Assembly (NCBI GenBank): GCA_964521025.1
Contig: CAZFPK010000002.1
Location: forward strand, 78,093 to 142,092
DNA length: 64,000 nucleotides
Direction: 5' to 3'
Source of the DNA: DRTC01 sp964521025
GTDB taxonomy: Bacteria > Cloacimonadota > Cloacimonadia > Cloacimonadales > TCS61
Position 1 is the stretch's first letter. Every line of letters starts with the position of its first letter. The notes below the pieces were generated by a model. That model saw only the letters and a list, made by a program, of their open reading frames with translations. It was not told the origin of the DNA and did not search any database. Positions 27,573 to 38,100 of the stretch are shown in pieces. A program made the position numbers and the translations under genes.

Positions 27573-27587
27573 GCATTTGTTATACCA
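27573..27587 (-). promoter_or_regulatory. Sigma-54-type -24/-12 promoter of the fibre/C10/FN3 operon
   Basis: The minus strand reads TGGTATAACAAATGC followed by AA. GG and GC are at the 12-base phase, 95 bases before the ATG. It is the third example of the TGGYATAWYAAATGC pattern. Confidence 0.6.
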
Positions 27588-27707
27588 GTTGGATTTTAAT
27601 GCATTTGTAATCGATAGAAGATTCTGTAATTATCTGAAATATAGGATATTAGACGGCGAAGATTATTTTTGGACTAATTAATTTTATTTTTTTTTGAAAT
27701 TTCCGGT

Positions 27708-27724
27708 TGTTGCAGTTTGTAACA
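27708..27724. promoter_or_regulatory. Enhancer-like dyad, proximal site of the operon promoter
   Basis: TGTTGCAGTTTGTAACA is an exact match to TGTNNCANNNTGNNACA. Its centre is 143 bases upstream of the -12 GC at 27573. Confidence 0.6.
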
Positions 27725-27737
27725 AAAATTTGAGATT

Positions 27738-27754
27738 TGTTCCAACATGCTACA
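27738..27754. promoter_or_regulatory. Enhancer-like dyad, distal site of the operon promoter
   Basis: TGTTCCAACATGCTACA is an exact match to TGTNNCANNNTGNNACA. Its centre is 173 bases upstream of the -12 GC and exactly 30 bp from the proximal site, about three helical turns. It lies 141 bases past the end of the activator gene at 27895. Confidence 0.6.
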
Positions 27755-27859
27755 ATTTTTATATAGTCATTCTGAAGTTTCTCTTTGCTTATTTATTGCA
27801 GAATCTAAGATTATTTTTTTAGTTATTCTCTAGATATTCCTCATTAGATGCCGTAGAAT

Positions 27860-27877
27860 CCGTCAGCTGCTGGACGG
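27860..27877 (-). terminator. Hairpin after the activator gene
   Basis: CCGTC and GACGG pair around an 8-base loop, 18 bases downstream of the stop at 27895 (minus strand). There is no T-run, so it may be a dispersed repeat hairpin rather than a terminator. Confidence 0.3.
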
Positions 27878-27894
27878 AAAGACAATTTATTAAT

Positions 27895-30213
27895 TCAGGT
27901 ATTCTTTTTTATCTGTAGTTCGGAAATTCTCCTGATCAAAGTATGACGGGAAATTCCAAGAATAGTTGCTGCTTTGCTCTGGTTGAAATTTGTTTCTTTC
28001 AAGGCAGCTTTGATCAGCATTTCTTCGTTTTGTTTAATATTATAATTTGATATTTTGTTAAAAGATTGGTCTGTCGAAATCAAAGGAAAACACTTTTTAT
28101 CGAGAATATTATTTTCACAAATTATTAGGGCTCGTTCCACCAAATTTCTCAATTCCCTGACATTTCCCGGAAAATCATAAACTTTCAAAAAATTGAATAA
28201 TTCTTGATCGATTTTTGGATTAAGTTTATTGATTTTCCTGATAAAAATATCGATAAAATGCTTGACCAAAGGTTCGATGTCTTCAGGTCTTTCCCGCAGC
28301 GGTGGAATATTTATTATCAAAGTATTCAAGCGATGATAAAGGTCCAACCTGAATTCCTTGTTTGAAACAAGAACATTGATATCCTGGTTGGTTGCTGCAA
28401 TGATCCGGACATCGACAAAAATTTCCTGCTCCAATCCGATCTTTTTTATCTTCTTTTCTTCGATCGCGCGCAAGAGTTTTGCCTGCAGCGATAGCGGCAT
28501 ATCAGCGATTTCATCTAGAAAAAGAGTTCCTTTATGAGCCAATTCAAATAGCCCTTTTTTATCTTCGATAGCCCCGGTGAAAGTTCCTTTTTTATGACCG
28601 AAGAATTCGCTTTCCATTAATGTTTCGGGAATTGCCGAACAATTGACCGGGAAGAAACCATACTCCTTTCTCTCACTTGAATGGTGAATTATACGGGCGA
28701 TGATCTCTTTCCCGGTGCCGCTTTCTCCGGTGATGATGACATTTGTATCTTTATATTTGGCAGCGTTCAATGTCTCTTTTAGAATACTCTTTATGGATTT
28801 ACTTTCACCGATAAAATTCCTTTCGATGCGCTGCTCCAATTCTTTACTGATCAAAGAATATTTGTCAGCAATATTTTTCAGTTTATCGATCTCATTCTCT
28901 TTTTCTTTTTGTTCAAGTTCGAAATTTATTAGTAATTCGGTTATTCTTTTACTGTTTTTTTCTTTACTTATCTCATTATTTATGTCGGAAAATTTTTTAT
29001 AAAATTCAAATGCCTGTTGGAAATCACCTGTTTCAGAATAATAATCAGAAAAAATTTTATAGTTATCCATTAATAATTCTTTGGAATCAATTTTTTGAGC
29101 GGTTCGTAAGCTTTTTGACAGAAAAGAATAGGCTTTCTCAAATTGTTTTAATTTTAGATAGGTTTTTCCAATATCTACAGAAATTGAAGCAATCCCGAAT
29201 TTATCATTTATTTTCTCTTTTATTTGGAGTGATTTCAGATAGTATTCAAGAGCTTTCGTAAATTTTTTCCGATACATGAAGATATTCCCGATATTACTAA
29301 GAGAATTTGAAATTCCAATACTATCATCGATTTCTTCCCTGATTTTAAGAGATTCGATTTGATATTCCATTGCTTTTTTAAAGTCGTTAAGATCTGCATA
29401 AATAGATCCAAGATTGCTCGATGAAGAGCCAACTCCAACTTTATCGTTCAATTTTTTTTCAATTTTGTTGGCTTTCTTGATAAATTCCAGAGCTTTATCA
29501 TAATTTTTAAGTTCATAATAGATCAATCCAATGTTATTCAGAGAAATTGTTATGTTTTGAATATTATTATTAATTTTTTCATATATTTTAAAGGAATCCA
29601 GATAACATTCCAAAGCTTTTTCATAATTACTCAATCTAAAATAGATGTTCCCCATATTATTAAGACAGGTTGCTGAATTCCTTATATTCTTCAGTTCACA
29701 ACTTTTTTTATATGCAATTATGTAATTTTGCAGAGCGAGTTGATAATTATCCATTTTGAAATGGATATTTCCGAGATTTTTGGAGAAATAAATCAAATCG
29801 GTTATATTTTCGTTTTGTTTGCTTAATTGAAGTGCTTTCGTTGTTACATTCAATGCCTTTTTAAATTTCCTGATATCTTCATAAGACAAACTCAATATTT
29901 CCAGTATATTTAATTTCTCTTTGTAAGAAAGATAGGATTCATACTCCTTTAAAGTATTATTTAAAAAGCCTATAGCATACTTATAATTTTTATTCTCAAA
30001 ATGAATATCTGCAATTGCTGTTAGAGAATAAATTATTTCTTTTCGATTTTCTGCGATATTTCCGATCACTTTCTTTGCAGTATGAAAATCATGAAAAATT
30101 TCTGTTTTCAAATAATTTTTGTCTAATTTTATGAGAAGTTCAATCTTTTTTGTAGTTGAAGTAGATTTATCTAAAATTACTTGAATGATTTCTTTTAATA
30201 ATTTATTTTCCAT
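27895..30213 (-). CDS. TPR-containing sigma-54-dependent transcriptional activator (AAA+ / Fis)
   Basis: 772 residues, no signal peptide. Residues ~40-430 are about ten tetratricopeptide repeats (ALQNYIIAYKKSCELKNIRN, ALECYLDSFKIYEKINNNIQ, ALEYYLKSLQIKEKINDKFG). A coiled-coil linker (NFELEQKEKENEIDKLKNIA) leads to the AAA+ domain: Walker A GESGTGKE (496-503), the sigma-54 contact loop GTFTGA (543-548; the usual GAFTGA with A to T), Walker B GTLFLDE (562-568), arginine-finger region FRLDLYHRLN, and sensor-2 region FPGNVREL. A Fis-type helix-turn-helix ends the protein (NQSKAATILGISRHTLIRRI). There is no receiver, GAF or PAS domain, so sensing is probably by protein-protein contact through the TPRs. 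It sits directly upstream of an operon with a matching promoter and enhancer-like dyads. Confidence 0.88.
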   Translation of the reverse strand: MENKLLKEIIQVILDKSTSTTKKIELLIKLDKNYLKTEIFHDFHTAKKVIGNIAENRKEIIYSLTAIADIHFENKNYKYAIGFLNNTLKEYESYLSYKEKLNILEILSLSYEDIRKFKKALNVTTKALQLSKQNENITDLIYFSKNLGNIHFKMDNYQLALQNYIIAYKKSCELKNIRNSATCLNNMGNIYFRLSNYEKALECYLDSFKIYEKINNNIQNITISLNNIGLIYYELKNYDKALEFIKKANKIEKKLNDKVGVGSSSSNLGSIYADLNDFKKAMEYQIESLKIREEIDDSIGISNSLSNIGNIFMYRKKFTKALEYYLKSLQIKEKINDKFGIASISVDIGKTYLKLKQFEKAYSFLSKSLRTAQKIDSKELLMDNYKIFSDYYSETGDFQQAFEFYKKFSDINNEISKEKNSKRITELLINFELEQKEKENEIDKLKNIADKYSLISKELEQRIERNFIGESKSIKSILKETLNAAKYKDTNVIITGESGTGKEIIARIIHHSSERKEYGFFPVNCSAIPETLMESEFFGHKKGTFTGAIEDKKGLFELAHKGTLFLDEIADMPLSLQAKLLRAIEEKKIKKIGLEQEIFVDVRIIAATNQDINVLVSNKEFRLDLYHRLNTLIINIPPLRERPEDIEPLVKHFIDIFIRKINKLNPKIDQELFNFLKVYDFPGNVRELRNLVERALIICENNILDKKCFPLISTDQSFNKISNYNIKQNEEMLIKAALKETNFNQSKAATILGISRHTLIRRISELQIKKNT

Positions 30214-30328
30214 AATTCCTCTTATTTGATTTTATCGGAATATCAATCTTTTTACATACTTTCAAAGTTTGCCAACCTTGAAGTTTTAATCATTCTGTTC
30301 ACAAAATTATATTAATCATTCAATTATC

Positions 30329-32635
30329 TCATTTTATTTTCAGTTTCGAAATTCTTCTCATCAAAGTATGCCGTGAAATACCGAGAATTTTTGCTGCTTT
30401 AATTTGATTATTATCTGTTTCTTTTAATGCAGCTTTGATCAGCATTTTCTCGTTTTGTTTGATGTTTAAAACTGTAAACTTATTTGAAAATCTATCAGAA
30501 GAGGGCAAAGGAAAACATTTTTTATCGAGAATATTATTTTCACAAATTATTAATGCTCGTTCCACCAAATTTTTCAATTCCCTGACATTTCCGGGGAAAT
30601 CATAATTTTTCAAAAAATCGAGCACCTTATCATCGATTTTCGGTTTAAGTTTATTGATTTTCCGAATGAAGAATTCGACAAAATGCTTTACCAGAGGTTC
30701 GATATCTTCAGGTCTTTCCCGTAAAGGAGCTATGTTTATGATCAGAGTATTCAAACGGTGAAATAGATCTAACCGGAATTTTTGATTTTTAACGAGTTCA
30801 TTGATATCCTGGTTAGTTGCAGCAATAATGCGAACATCGACCGGTATTCCTTCTTCGAACCCGATTTTCCTGATCTTCTTTTCTTCGATCGCACGCAGGA
30901 GTTTTGCTTGCAAGGCTGTCGTCATATCAGCAATTTCATCCAGAAAAAGAGTGCCTTTATGAGCCAGTTCAAACAGACCTTTTTTATCTTCGATTGCTCC
31001 GGTGAAAGTTCCTTTTTTATGACCGAAAAATTCACTTTCCAATAATGTTTCGGGAATTGCCGAACAATTGACCGGGAAGAAACCATTCTCCTTTCTCTCG
31101 CTGGCATGATGGATGATACGAGCGATTATCTCTTTTCCTGTTCCACTTTCGCCTGTGATAATCACATTTGTATCTTTATATTTGGCAGCATTAAGAGTCT
31201 CTTTTAATATTTCCTTTATAGCTTTGCTTTCACCGATAAAATTTTTTTCTATCCGTTGCTGAAGTTCTTTGTTGATCAAGGAATATTTATCTTTGAATTT
31301 CCTAAGTTTTTCGATCTCATTTTCTTTTTCTTTTTGCTCGAGCTCGAAATTTATTTGAAGTTCGGTTATTTTTTTACCGGTTTTTTCTTTTTGAATTTCG
31401 TCTTTTGAATCTGTATATTTTTTATGATAAGATAAAGCTTTTTTATAGTCGTTTATTTCAGAATAATAGTCTGATAAACTACTGTAAATCCTGTCTAATA
31501 TTTCTTTAGAAGCGATTTTTTTTGCTATTTTCAGACCTTTATCGAGGTAGAGAAATGCTGTTTTATATTCTTTTAATTTCAGGTAAGTGTTTCCTAAATT
31601 ATCATAAACGATTATTTTTCCTAATCTATTGTTTCGTTCTTCATGTATTTTTAGAGTTCTGTGATAATATTCGAGAGCTTTTTTGTATTCCTTTTGATAA
31701 CGGAAAACATTGCCGATATTATTCAAAGAGCCGGATATATCGAGATTATTACCTAATTGTTCTCTCATTTTTATGACTTTTTTATGATATGCTAAAGCCT
31801 TCCGAAAATTCTTCATTTGATCGTATATGATCCCAACATTGTTTAATGAAGATGCTATTTTGAGTTTGTTGTTCGTTTTTTTATATATTTCAATAGCTTT
31901 ATCGATAAATTCTAAAGCTTTCTTAAAATTATTAAGCTTGAAATAGACCAATCCAATGTTATTCAATGAACTGGCGATTCCGTTTTTGTTATCACTTTTC
32001 TTAGTAATTTTAAATGATTTTTGATAATTTTCCAGAGCTTTTTCATAATTACTCAATCGGGCATACGCGTTCCCAATGTTAATCAGACATTTAGCAAGAC
32101 TCTTGTTATTCTGCAGTTCAATGCTTAATTTATATGCTGTTTTATAATGGTGTAAAGCCTTTTTGTAATTATCGAGTTTAAGATACATGTTTCCTGCATT
32201 GTTGCAAAAGTAATTAATATCCTTTTTATTCTCTTCTTGTTCGCTCAATTTTAGTCCTTGCTGGAAGTATTCGAGGGCTTCCTGAAATTTTCCTTTTTTT
32301 TCATGGGATAGACCTAATTTATCGAGAATATCTGTCTTTTCTTTGTAGGAAAATTCTGATGCGAAAGTATGATAAGATTTGGTTAAAAAATCGATTGTTC
32401 TATTATAATTTTTGAGTTCAAAATTAATAAAACCGATATTAGTTAAAAAATTGAAAATTTCTTTCTTATTATTAGAGTATTTTTCGATGTATTTTTTAGC
32501 TGTTTTGAAATCTGTGAAAAGTCCGGCATTTTGGAATTTTTGATCGATTTCTTTTAAAATTTTGGTTTTCTTTTTTATCAAAATCGATTTATTTGTTATT
32601 GTCCGGATTATTTTTTCCCTTTTTTCTATTTCCAT
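30329..32635 (-). CDS. TPR-containing sigma-54-dependent transcriptional activator, paralogue
   Basis: 768 residues with the same order of parts as the gene at 27895: TPR array (ALEYFQQGLKLSEQEENKKD, ALENYQKSFKITKKSDNKNG), coiled-coil linker, AAA+ domain with GESGTGKE at 495-502, GTFTGA, GTLFLDE and FRLDLFHRLN, and a Fis-type end (NQIKAAKILGISRHTLMRRI). The AAA+ parts are about 85% identical by eye, while the TPR parts diverge. This suggests duplication followed by specialisation of the sensing half. The recognition helices differ only at two positions (Ile/Met, Glu/Lys), so both may bind similar DNA sites. The gene is 115 bases upstream of its paralogue with no strong terminator between them. 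Confidence 0.88.
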   Translation of the reverse strand: MEIEKREKIIRTITNKSILIKKKTKILKEIDQKFQNAGLFTDFKTAKKYIEKYSNNKKEIFNFLTNIGFINFELKNYNRTIDFLTKSYHTFASEFSYKEKTDILDKLGLSHEKKGKFQEALEYFQQGLKLSEQEENKKDINYFCNNAGNMYLKLDNYKKALHHYKTAYKLSIELQNNKSLAKCLINIGNAYARLSNYEKALENYQKSFKITKKSDNKNGIASSLNNIGLVYFKLNNFKKALEFIDKAIEIYKKTNNKLKIASSLNNVGIIYDQMKNFRKALAYHKKVIKMREQLGNNLDISGSLNNIGNVFRYQKEYKKALEYYHRTLKIHEERNNRLGKIIVYDNLGNTYLKLKEYKTAFLYLDKGLKIAKKIASKEILDRIYSSLSDYYSEINDYKKALSYHKKYTDSKDEIQKEKTGKKITELQINFELEQKEKENEIEKLRKFKDKYSLINKELQQRIEKNFIGESKAIKEILKETLNAAKYKDTNVIITGESGTGKEIIARIIHHASERKENGFFPVNCSAIPETLLESEFFGHKKGTFTGAIEDKKGLFELAHKGTLFLDEIADMTTALQAKLLRAIEEKKIRKIGFEEGIPVDVRIIAATNQDINELVKNQKFRLDLFHRLNTLIINIAPLRERPEDIEPLVKHFVEFFIRKINKLKPKIDDKVLDFLKNYDFPGNVRELKNLVERALIICENNILDKKCFPLPSSDRFSNKFTVLNIKQNEKMLIKAALKETDNNQIKAAKILGISRHTLMRRISKLKIK

Positions 32636-32709
32636 AAAATAATTCTCTCACCTTGATCTATCTCGATGTTAATGGATTTTGGTAAAATTCCAAATAATAT
32701 ATCTCAAGT

Positions 32710-33547
32710 TCAATTTTTGTTGAATTGATTGTCGTCTAAATTCAGATTCCAGAGTTCGCTGCCGAGGAATTGAGTGTAATAGGAATGGGCAGATGCTTTT
32801 TCAACGATTAGAGAAACTGCATTATCATTAACACCAAAATTAGTATTTATAAATTTTGTTTTGATAAAGGCTGATAACTCTTTCGGGTCGATCTTCTTTA
32901 AGATCAGATGTTTTCCGCTTTTATAAAATGCCCGGTCATGACGATTGAAAATCTCGTCCATAAGGTGTCGTTTGCTGCCCATAAAAATGTAGGAAATATT
33001 ATTATGTTCCTGAAAGATACTTCTCATTTTGCGTTCGATCTCTTCATCAGCATAATTAGTTATCTCCTGGAACTCATCAAAAACAACAACAGCATTTTTC
33101 TTCTTTTTATCGGTAATTTTCTTTACAGACATAAATAGATCTTCGAGGAGAACCGGTATACTTTCCGGAGATTTATCATAAGAAAACTCGAATTCGGTTT
33201 GCCCTTCTGTTCGACTTTTGGGATCAGAAAAGGAATTAATTTTTTCAGGATTTGGATAATTCTCTCGATTTTTCCTGTTAGATTTTTAGCGATTCCAGAA
33301 GCGTATATTTCAATGAATTTCTGTTTGGTGATGGCAGGATAAAGATCGATGTAATAGGTTAGAATTCCTTTTTTACGAACCCTGTTCAATACTTCCTTGA
33401 TGAGAGAAGTTTTCCAAACCTGCGAGGAGAAAACAAGATCACATTTTGACTGTTTTCAATATCCCTGCTGAGTTCAGCGATTTCTTTTTTGCGGTTACAA
33501 AAGTCCTCACCGGTTACTATCTTTCCGTAAATAAAAGGATTTTTCAT
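32710..33547 (-). pseudogene. Archaeal-type AAA ATPase gene with two frameshifts
   Basis: The true start is ATG 33547 (MKNPFIYGKIVTGEDFCNRK). The P-loop SPRRFGK-(T)SLIKEVLNR is broken by a one-base loss inside GGAAAACTTCTC. A second one-base loss in CCCAAAAGTCG throws the frame off after LIPFLIP. The other frame continues KSRTEGQTEFEFSYDKSPES and then VVFDEFQEI (Walker B). The family (ATPase domain found mainly in archaea, PF01637-like) is usually about 370-400 residues, and this one also ends early after SYYTQFLGSELW. The two remaining open frames (33123-33389 and 32710-33132) are pieces, not genes. Confidence 0.75.
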
Positions 33548-33627
33548 TCATTACCTCGATGAAAATTTAATTCGATTTTCTCTTTACGCAACCTGCGGTA
33601 CGCAATTTGCGTAATTTTTTTAAGATA

Positions 33628-33724
33628 CAGAAACGACTTGTCCCAATGCCTTCGGGATGCGAGTCGTTTCTGAAAACCTCTCCAAAATCCTCAAGTCGCA
33701 CTCACTTCGTTCGTAGCAACTCGA
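33628..33724. repeat. Palindromic intergenic element
   Basis: CAGAAACGACT (33628-33638) pairs exactly with 33662-33672 around a loop that itself contains CCC-AATGCCTTC-GGG. It is followed by the 34-base block at 33691-33724, which recurs at 57988-58021 with 31 of 34 bases identical (ends CGTTCGTAGCAACTCGA). Confidence 0.6.
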
Positions 33725-33729
33725 GTATT

Positions 33730-34989
33730 TTAATTCACAGCCGTTACATGATAAAATTCCTTTTCTTCGGTTATTGCTTCACTCCAGCTGGTTTCCGCAA
33801 TTTCATCTTGAAATGTCCAGTTTTCAAAAGCAACATACGGATCGTTCGAAGAGTAGATTTTATAGGATGTTGCGTTCTCAACACTATCCCAGGAAATATC
33901 CACAGAATCTGAGGAAACTGAAATAATGACATTTTGCGGAGCACCGAGTGTAACAGATTGATGAAAGTATAATGCTCCCATATCGTTTCTTGTTCCGTCA
34001 GGGTCATTATAACCTGGAGCAGGATCACCGGAATCAATACAAGGAGATTTTGTTCCATCATCGATTGGATAATTAGCCCAGGTTAAATTGTAATCATTAT
34101 TTCCAGTATCTGCAAATAATGGATCTGCATCAATATTACCTGTTCCGATCCATCCTCCTTGTATGTCCGAATATGTTGCAGCTACAGAACCGGAATATAA
34201 GAATATTTCCTCCGGAATATTGTTCCATAAAATACAATTCATTATAGTAAGAGCTGATAAATAACAGAAAAAACTACCTCCGTTTTCAGCAGTATTTCCG
34301 CTAATGGTAGAATTAAATAAAACAGGATCAGAATCATGACACATAATAGCTCCGCCCCAGAAAGTAGCTGTATTTTTACAAATTATAACATTTGTTAATA
34401 CAGGATTAGAAGAATAGCAGTTTATACCACCACCATCGATACCGGAACTGTTTCTACTTATAGTTACGCCTGTTAATACCGGAGAGGAATTATTAATGTT
34501 GATTCCGCCACCAAAAAGTTCGGCACTATTTTTTGTAATCAGGCAATTTTCTATTAAAATATCAGATGAATAAGAACAGTGGATTGCTCCTCCGCAATTA
34601 TCAGGATTAGAACCAATAGCTTTGCCATATTCCAATTTGCAATATACGACTTTAGAACTATCCTGACCATTTGTTTCAGTATCTGAAAATCTCAAACCAT
34701 GCCAGCCTGCAGTTGTATCCTGAGCAGTGAAATAGATTGAATCTGATTCTGTGCCTTGTGCTAATAATCTACCATAAATATTGAACTTATAATGCCCAGA
34801 GAAAATCACTTCTATTCCAGGTTCGATAGTTAATTCATCTCCAACCTGGATATTAATTTCCCCGTCGATAATGTAGGGACTATTGGCAGAAGTCCAGGTT
34901 CCGTTTACATCTCCTGCCGGAATGTGTGTATCAGCAGATAGTACACTGATCGCTAATAATATTCCGGATAATAAGAAAATCTTTTTCAT
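33730..34989 (-). CDS. Exported right-handed beta-helix protein with FN3-like C-terminus
   Basis: 419 residues from the ATG at 34989 (GAAGGA upstream; signal peptide MKKIFLLSGILLAISVLSAD). An opening strand block (GTWTSANSPYIIDGEINIQV, DELTIEPGIEVIFSG) leads to beta-helix rungs (NCLITKNSAELFGGGININN, SSPVLTGVTISRNSSGIDGG) and the closing SPCIDSGDPAPGYNDPDGTR. The terminal FN3-like domain has YKIYSSNDPYVAFENW and ends FYHVTAVN with no extra tail. The dead gene at 4390 is a homologue. It may bind or cleave polysaccharide; no catalytic residues can be named. Confidence 0.82.
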   Translation of the reverse strand: MKKIFLLSGILLAISVLSADTHIPAGDVNGTWTSANSPYIIDGEINIQVGDELTIEPGIEVIFSGHYKFNIYGRLLAQGTESDSIYFTAQDTTAGWHGLRFSDTETNGQDSSKVVYCKLEYGKAIGSNPDNCGGAIHCSYSSDILIENCLITKNSAELFGGGININNSSPVLTGVTISRNSSGIDGGGINCYSSNPVLTNVIICKNTATFWGGAIMCHDSDPVLFNSTISGNTAENGGSFFCYLSALTIMNCILWNNIPEEIFLYSGSVAATYSDIQGGWIGTGNIDADPLFADTGNNDYNLTWANYPIDDGTKSPCIDSGDPAPGYNDPDGTRNDMGALYFHQSVTLGAPQNVIISVSSDSVDISWDSVENATSYKIYSSNDPYVAFENWTFQDEIAETSWSEAITEEKEFYHVTAVN

Positions 34990-35156
34990 AATTCCTTCTT
35001 TTTTGCTAATTGCCGGATTATAAAATTTATGAATCCATAGCAAATTATCGATATTTTTCATTTTAAATGAATCCTGGGATAGAATTATAACTTTTCCATC
35101 AAAAACCCGTCACAATCCTGATTTGGATGCAGCTCAAACAAATTGTTTGAGTTACA

Positions 35157-38100
35157 TCAATTCACCGCCTTCACATAATAAAATTTCTTAATCCCGGAAA
35201 CCGCTTCGCTCCAGTTCGTTTCCGTTCCTGTCCATTCAACATTTGTGAAAGTTCCATAAGGATCTGTATCGGAACAGATTTTGTAGGAACTTGCGTCGGC
35301 TACGACATCCCAACCGATATGAACCGAATCAACAGTAATAGAGATAACCACATTTTGCGGAGCATCGGGAGAAGAAACCGCACCGACAGTTACGCTGTAA
35401 TTATTTCCGGAATTATTGTCGGTATATTCGGGACCATTATAATCTTCGGCTGTGATGTAGAAGGAAACTGTGTCGTCATTCTCGATTTCGTTGCCGTTTT
35501 CGAGGATAACTTGCCAATAAGAATTTCCGGTTTCAGGGTTGTTACTCGACCAGTCGAAAGATTTAGCGTTCCAGGCAGTATCATTCAAAGTATAATTCAA
35601 TTCAATGTAAAATTCGGAATTGGCATTTATATCTATTCCTTCGATTTCCGCTTCGATTTTGATGCTGTCGTCATAAGCAACAGAACCTTCGTTTATGAAA
35701 TTCGTGAAAGCGGAATTAGTGCTGTCCAAAAAGGAAACTGCGGTGATTTCTCCAATCTCGATATCGTTCCAAAAATCATCTTCCAGAACCTGCACCGAAT
35801 CCGCATCATCGATGTAGAAAGTCCGGTTGGAGATAGATTCCCATTCCCAACCTCGTAAAGAGGAATGGTTGCGAGCGTATTTGTATTCAACTTCCGTGCT
35901 GCTGCCGCCGGGAAAAATTACATCGACTTCATAAACGCCGTCTGCAATTGTATCATCGAGTTTTGTACTGCCGACATCCCAGACTAAAGGCAAAGTATTT
36001 CCCTGGATAAAGACACTGTCTGCTTCCAGAGTTCCGATTTTCAAAGTGAAAGTAACAGTTACATCCTGGTCGATATTCGTATCGGCAACAGTGACGGAAT
36101 AATTATTTCCCTGATTATTATCGCTGTATTCCGGACCATTGTAATCTGTTCCGGTGATGTAGAATTCGATATCATCTCCATCGGAAATCTCGACACCATT
36201 TTCCAAACTGACTCTCCAATATGATTTTGTATTTTCAAGATTATTGCTGAACCAATCGAAACTTTTCGAGAGCCGGTTTCGGGAATCCAGAGAATAAAGG
36301 AGTTCTGCGGAAAAACCGGAATTGGCATTCACATCAGCACCGTTAATCTCGATTTCGATATTCACATCACTTCCGGAAGAAACTGTTCCATTATCATTAA
36401 AGTTAGTGAATTCGGACGGATAATTTTTCGGCAGGAAAGAGACCCCGGTCAGTTCAGCGACCGCAACATCATCCCAATAATCCATCGCCAATGTTTGAGC
36501 AGTTTCCGCATCATCGATGGTAAAAGTTCGGTTTGGAATGCTTTCCCAGGTGTAATTCACGCTGTCCTGGTAAATGAGTGTATATTTGTATGGCACAGTA
36601 ATTTCGCTACCGGTAGGGAAAATCACATCGACTTCATAAATGTTATTTTCATCTGTATCGGACATCTGCATCGAGCCGGGAGTCCAATCCAACGGAGAAA
36701 TTCCGCCTTGCAGAGAAACACTGTCCGCTGCGATTGTTCCAAGATTCAAAGAGAAGGAAACTGTTACCGGCTGGGAAGTTCCTTCACTCGATATCCGAAC
36801 CTGATAATTCGCTCCGCCGTTGTTGTCATAAACAGTCGGACCATTATAATCTTCTGCGGAAATGTAGAAAGTGATGTTATCTCCATCAAAAACTTCATTT
36901 CCATTTTCCAGAGTTACTCGCCAGTAAGATTTATTCGTGCCGACATTGTTGTTATACCAGCCGAAACCTTTCGTATGCCAGGTTGTTTCATCGAAAGTGT
37001 AATTCAAAGTAGCACTGAAATTGGAATTTGCTGCTTCATCGACGCCATGGACCTGAACTTCGAAATCGACCGAACTACCGGTGTCGAGAGTGTCGCTATC
37101 ATCGAAGTTAGTGAATTCGGAAGGGAAACTTAAAGGCAGAAAAGTAACTCCGGTGATTTCCGATAATGAACCGTTATTCCAGATATCGGTGGGAAGATTC
37201 TGGGTCGAGCCGGAATCATCAATCTCGAAAGTGCGGTTATCGGTTGTTTCCCAGGTCCAGACAGTTTCTCCATCGGGAATGATGGCATATTTGTATTCCA
37301 CATCTTTTACGCTTCCGGATGGGAAAAGCACATCGAGAGTATAAATATTATCCAGTTCCGGATCAGACATTTCAGAACTACCGACCGCCCACTCTAATGG
37401 TGACACACTTCCCTGCAACGAAACATTTTCAGCATTGTTCGAACCGAGATCGAGAGTAAAAGTTACGGTTACATCATTGTTTGTTCCTTCTCCATCGAGA
37501 TAAACAGTAAAGTTATTTCCGCTATTATCATCCGTATATTCCGGACCGTTGTAATCGGTGGCAGAGAGGTAGAATCCGAGTGAATCCTCGTCTGCGATTT
37601 CCACTCCGTTTTCGAGTGTAACTCTCCAATAAGAAAGGTCATTTTCCGCATCATTCAGATGCCAGTAAAAGTTTTTGGTGCCGGAACTTGTTTGTGTTTC
37701 ATAATGAAGAGTTACTTCGAATCCTGAATTAGCATCCACATCTGCTCCGGTAATTTCCGCTTCGATAGCGAGTGAACTTCCCATGCTCAAAGTATCATTA
37801 TGAGAAAAATTAGTGAATTCCGATTCCGAATCTGCCAGAAACCGGACGCTGTCCAGTTCCGTGACTTCGCTATTGTTCCAATAAACAAGCGGCAGGATTT
37901 GGGTTGGATTGGAATCATCGAGAGTAAAAGAGCGATTGTCGATGGTTTCCCAAAACCAGGTATCGGATTCATTTTTTGTATATTTATACTGCACTTCATA
38001 ATTTCTTCCAGCAGGAAAAACAACATCGGTCGTATATATTTTGTCACCATTCGGGTCTGTCAGAAGCGTGCTTCCTTCATTCCAATCGAGCGGAGAAGCG

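Noticed and set aside
30214..30328. Sigma-54 promoter or dyad upstream of the second activator
   Set aside because: No GG-N10-GC pair with the right phase and no TGTNNCANNNTGNNACA match could be found.
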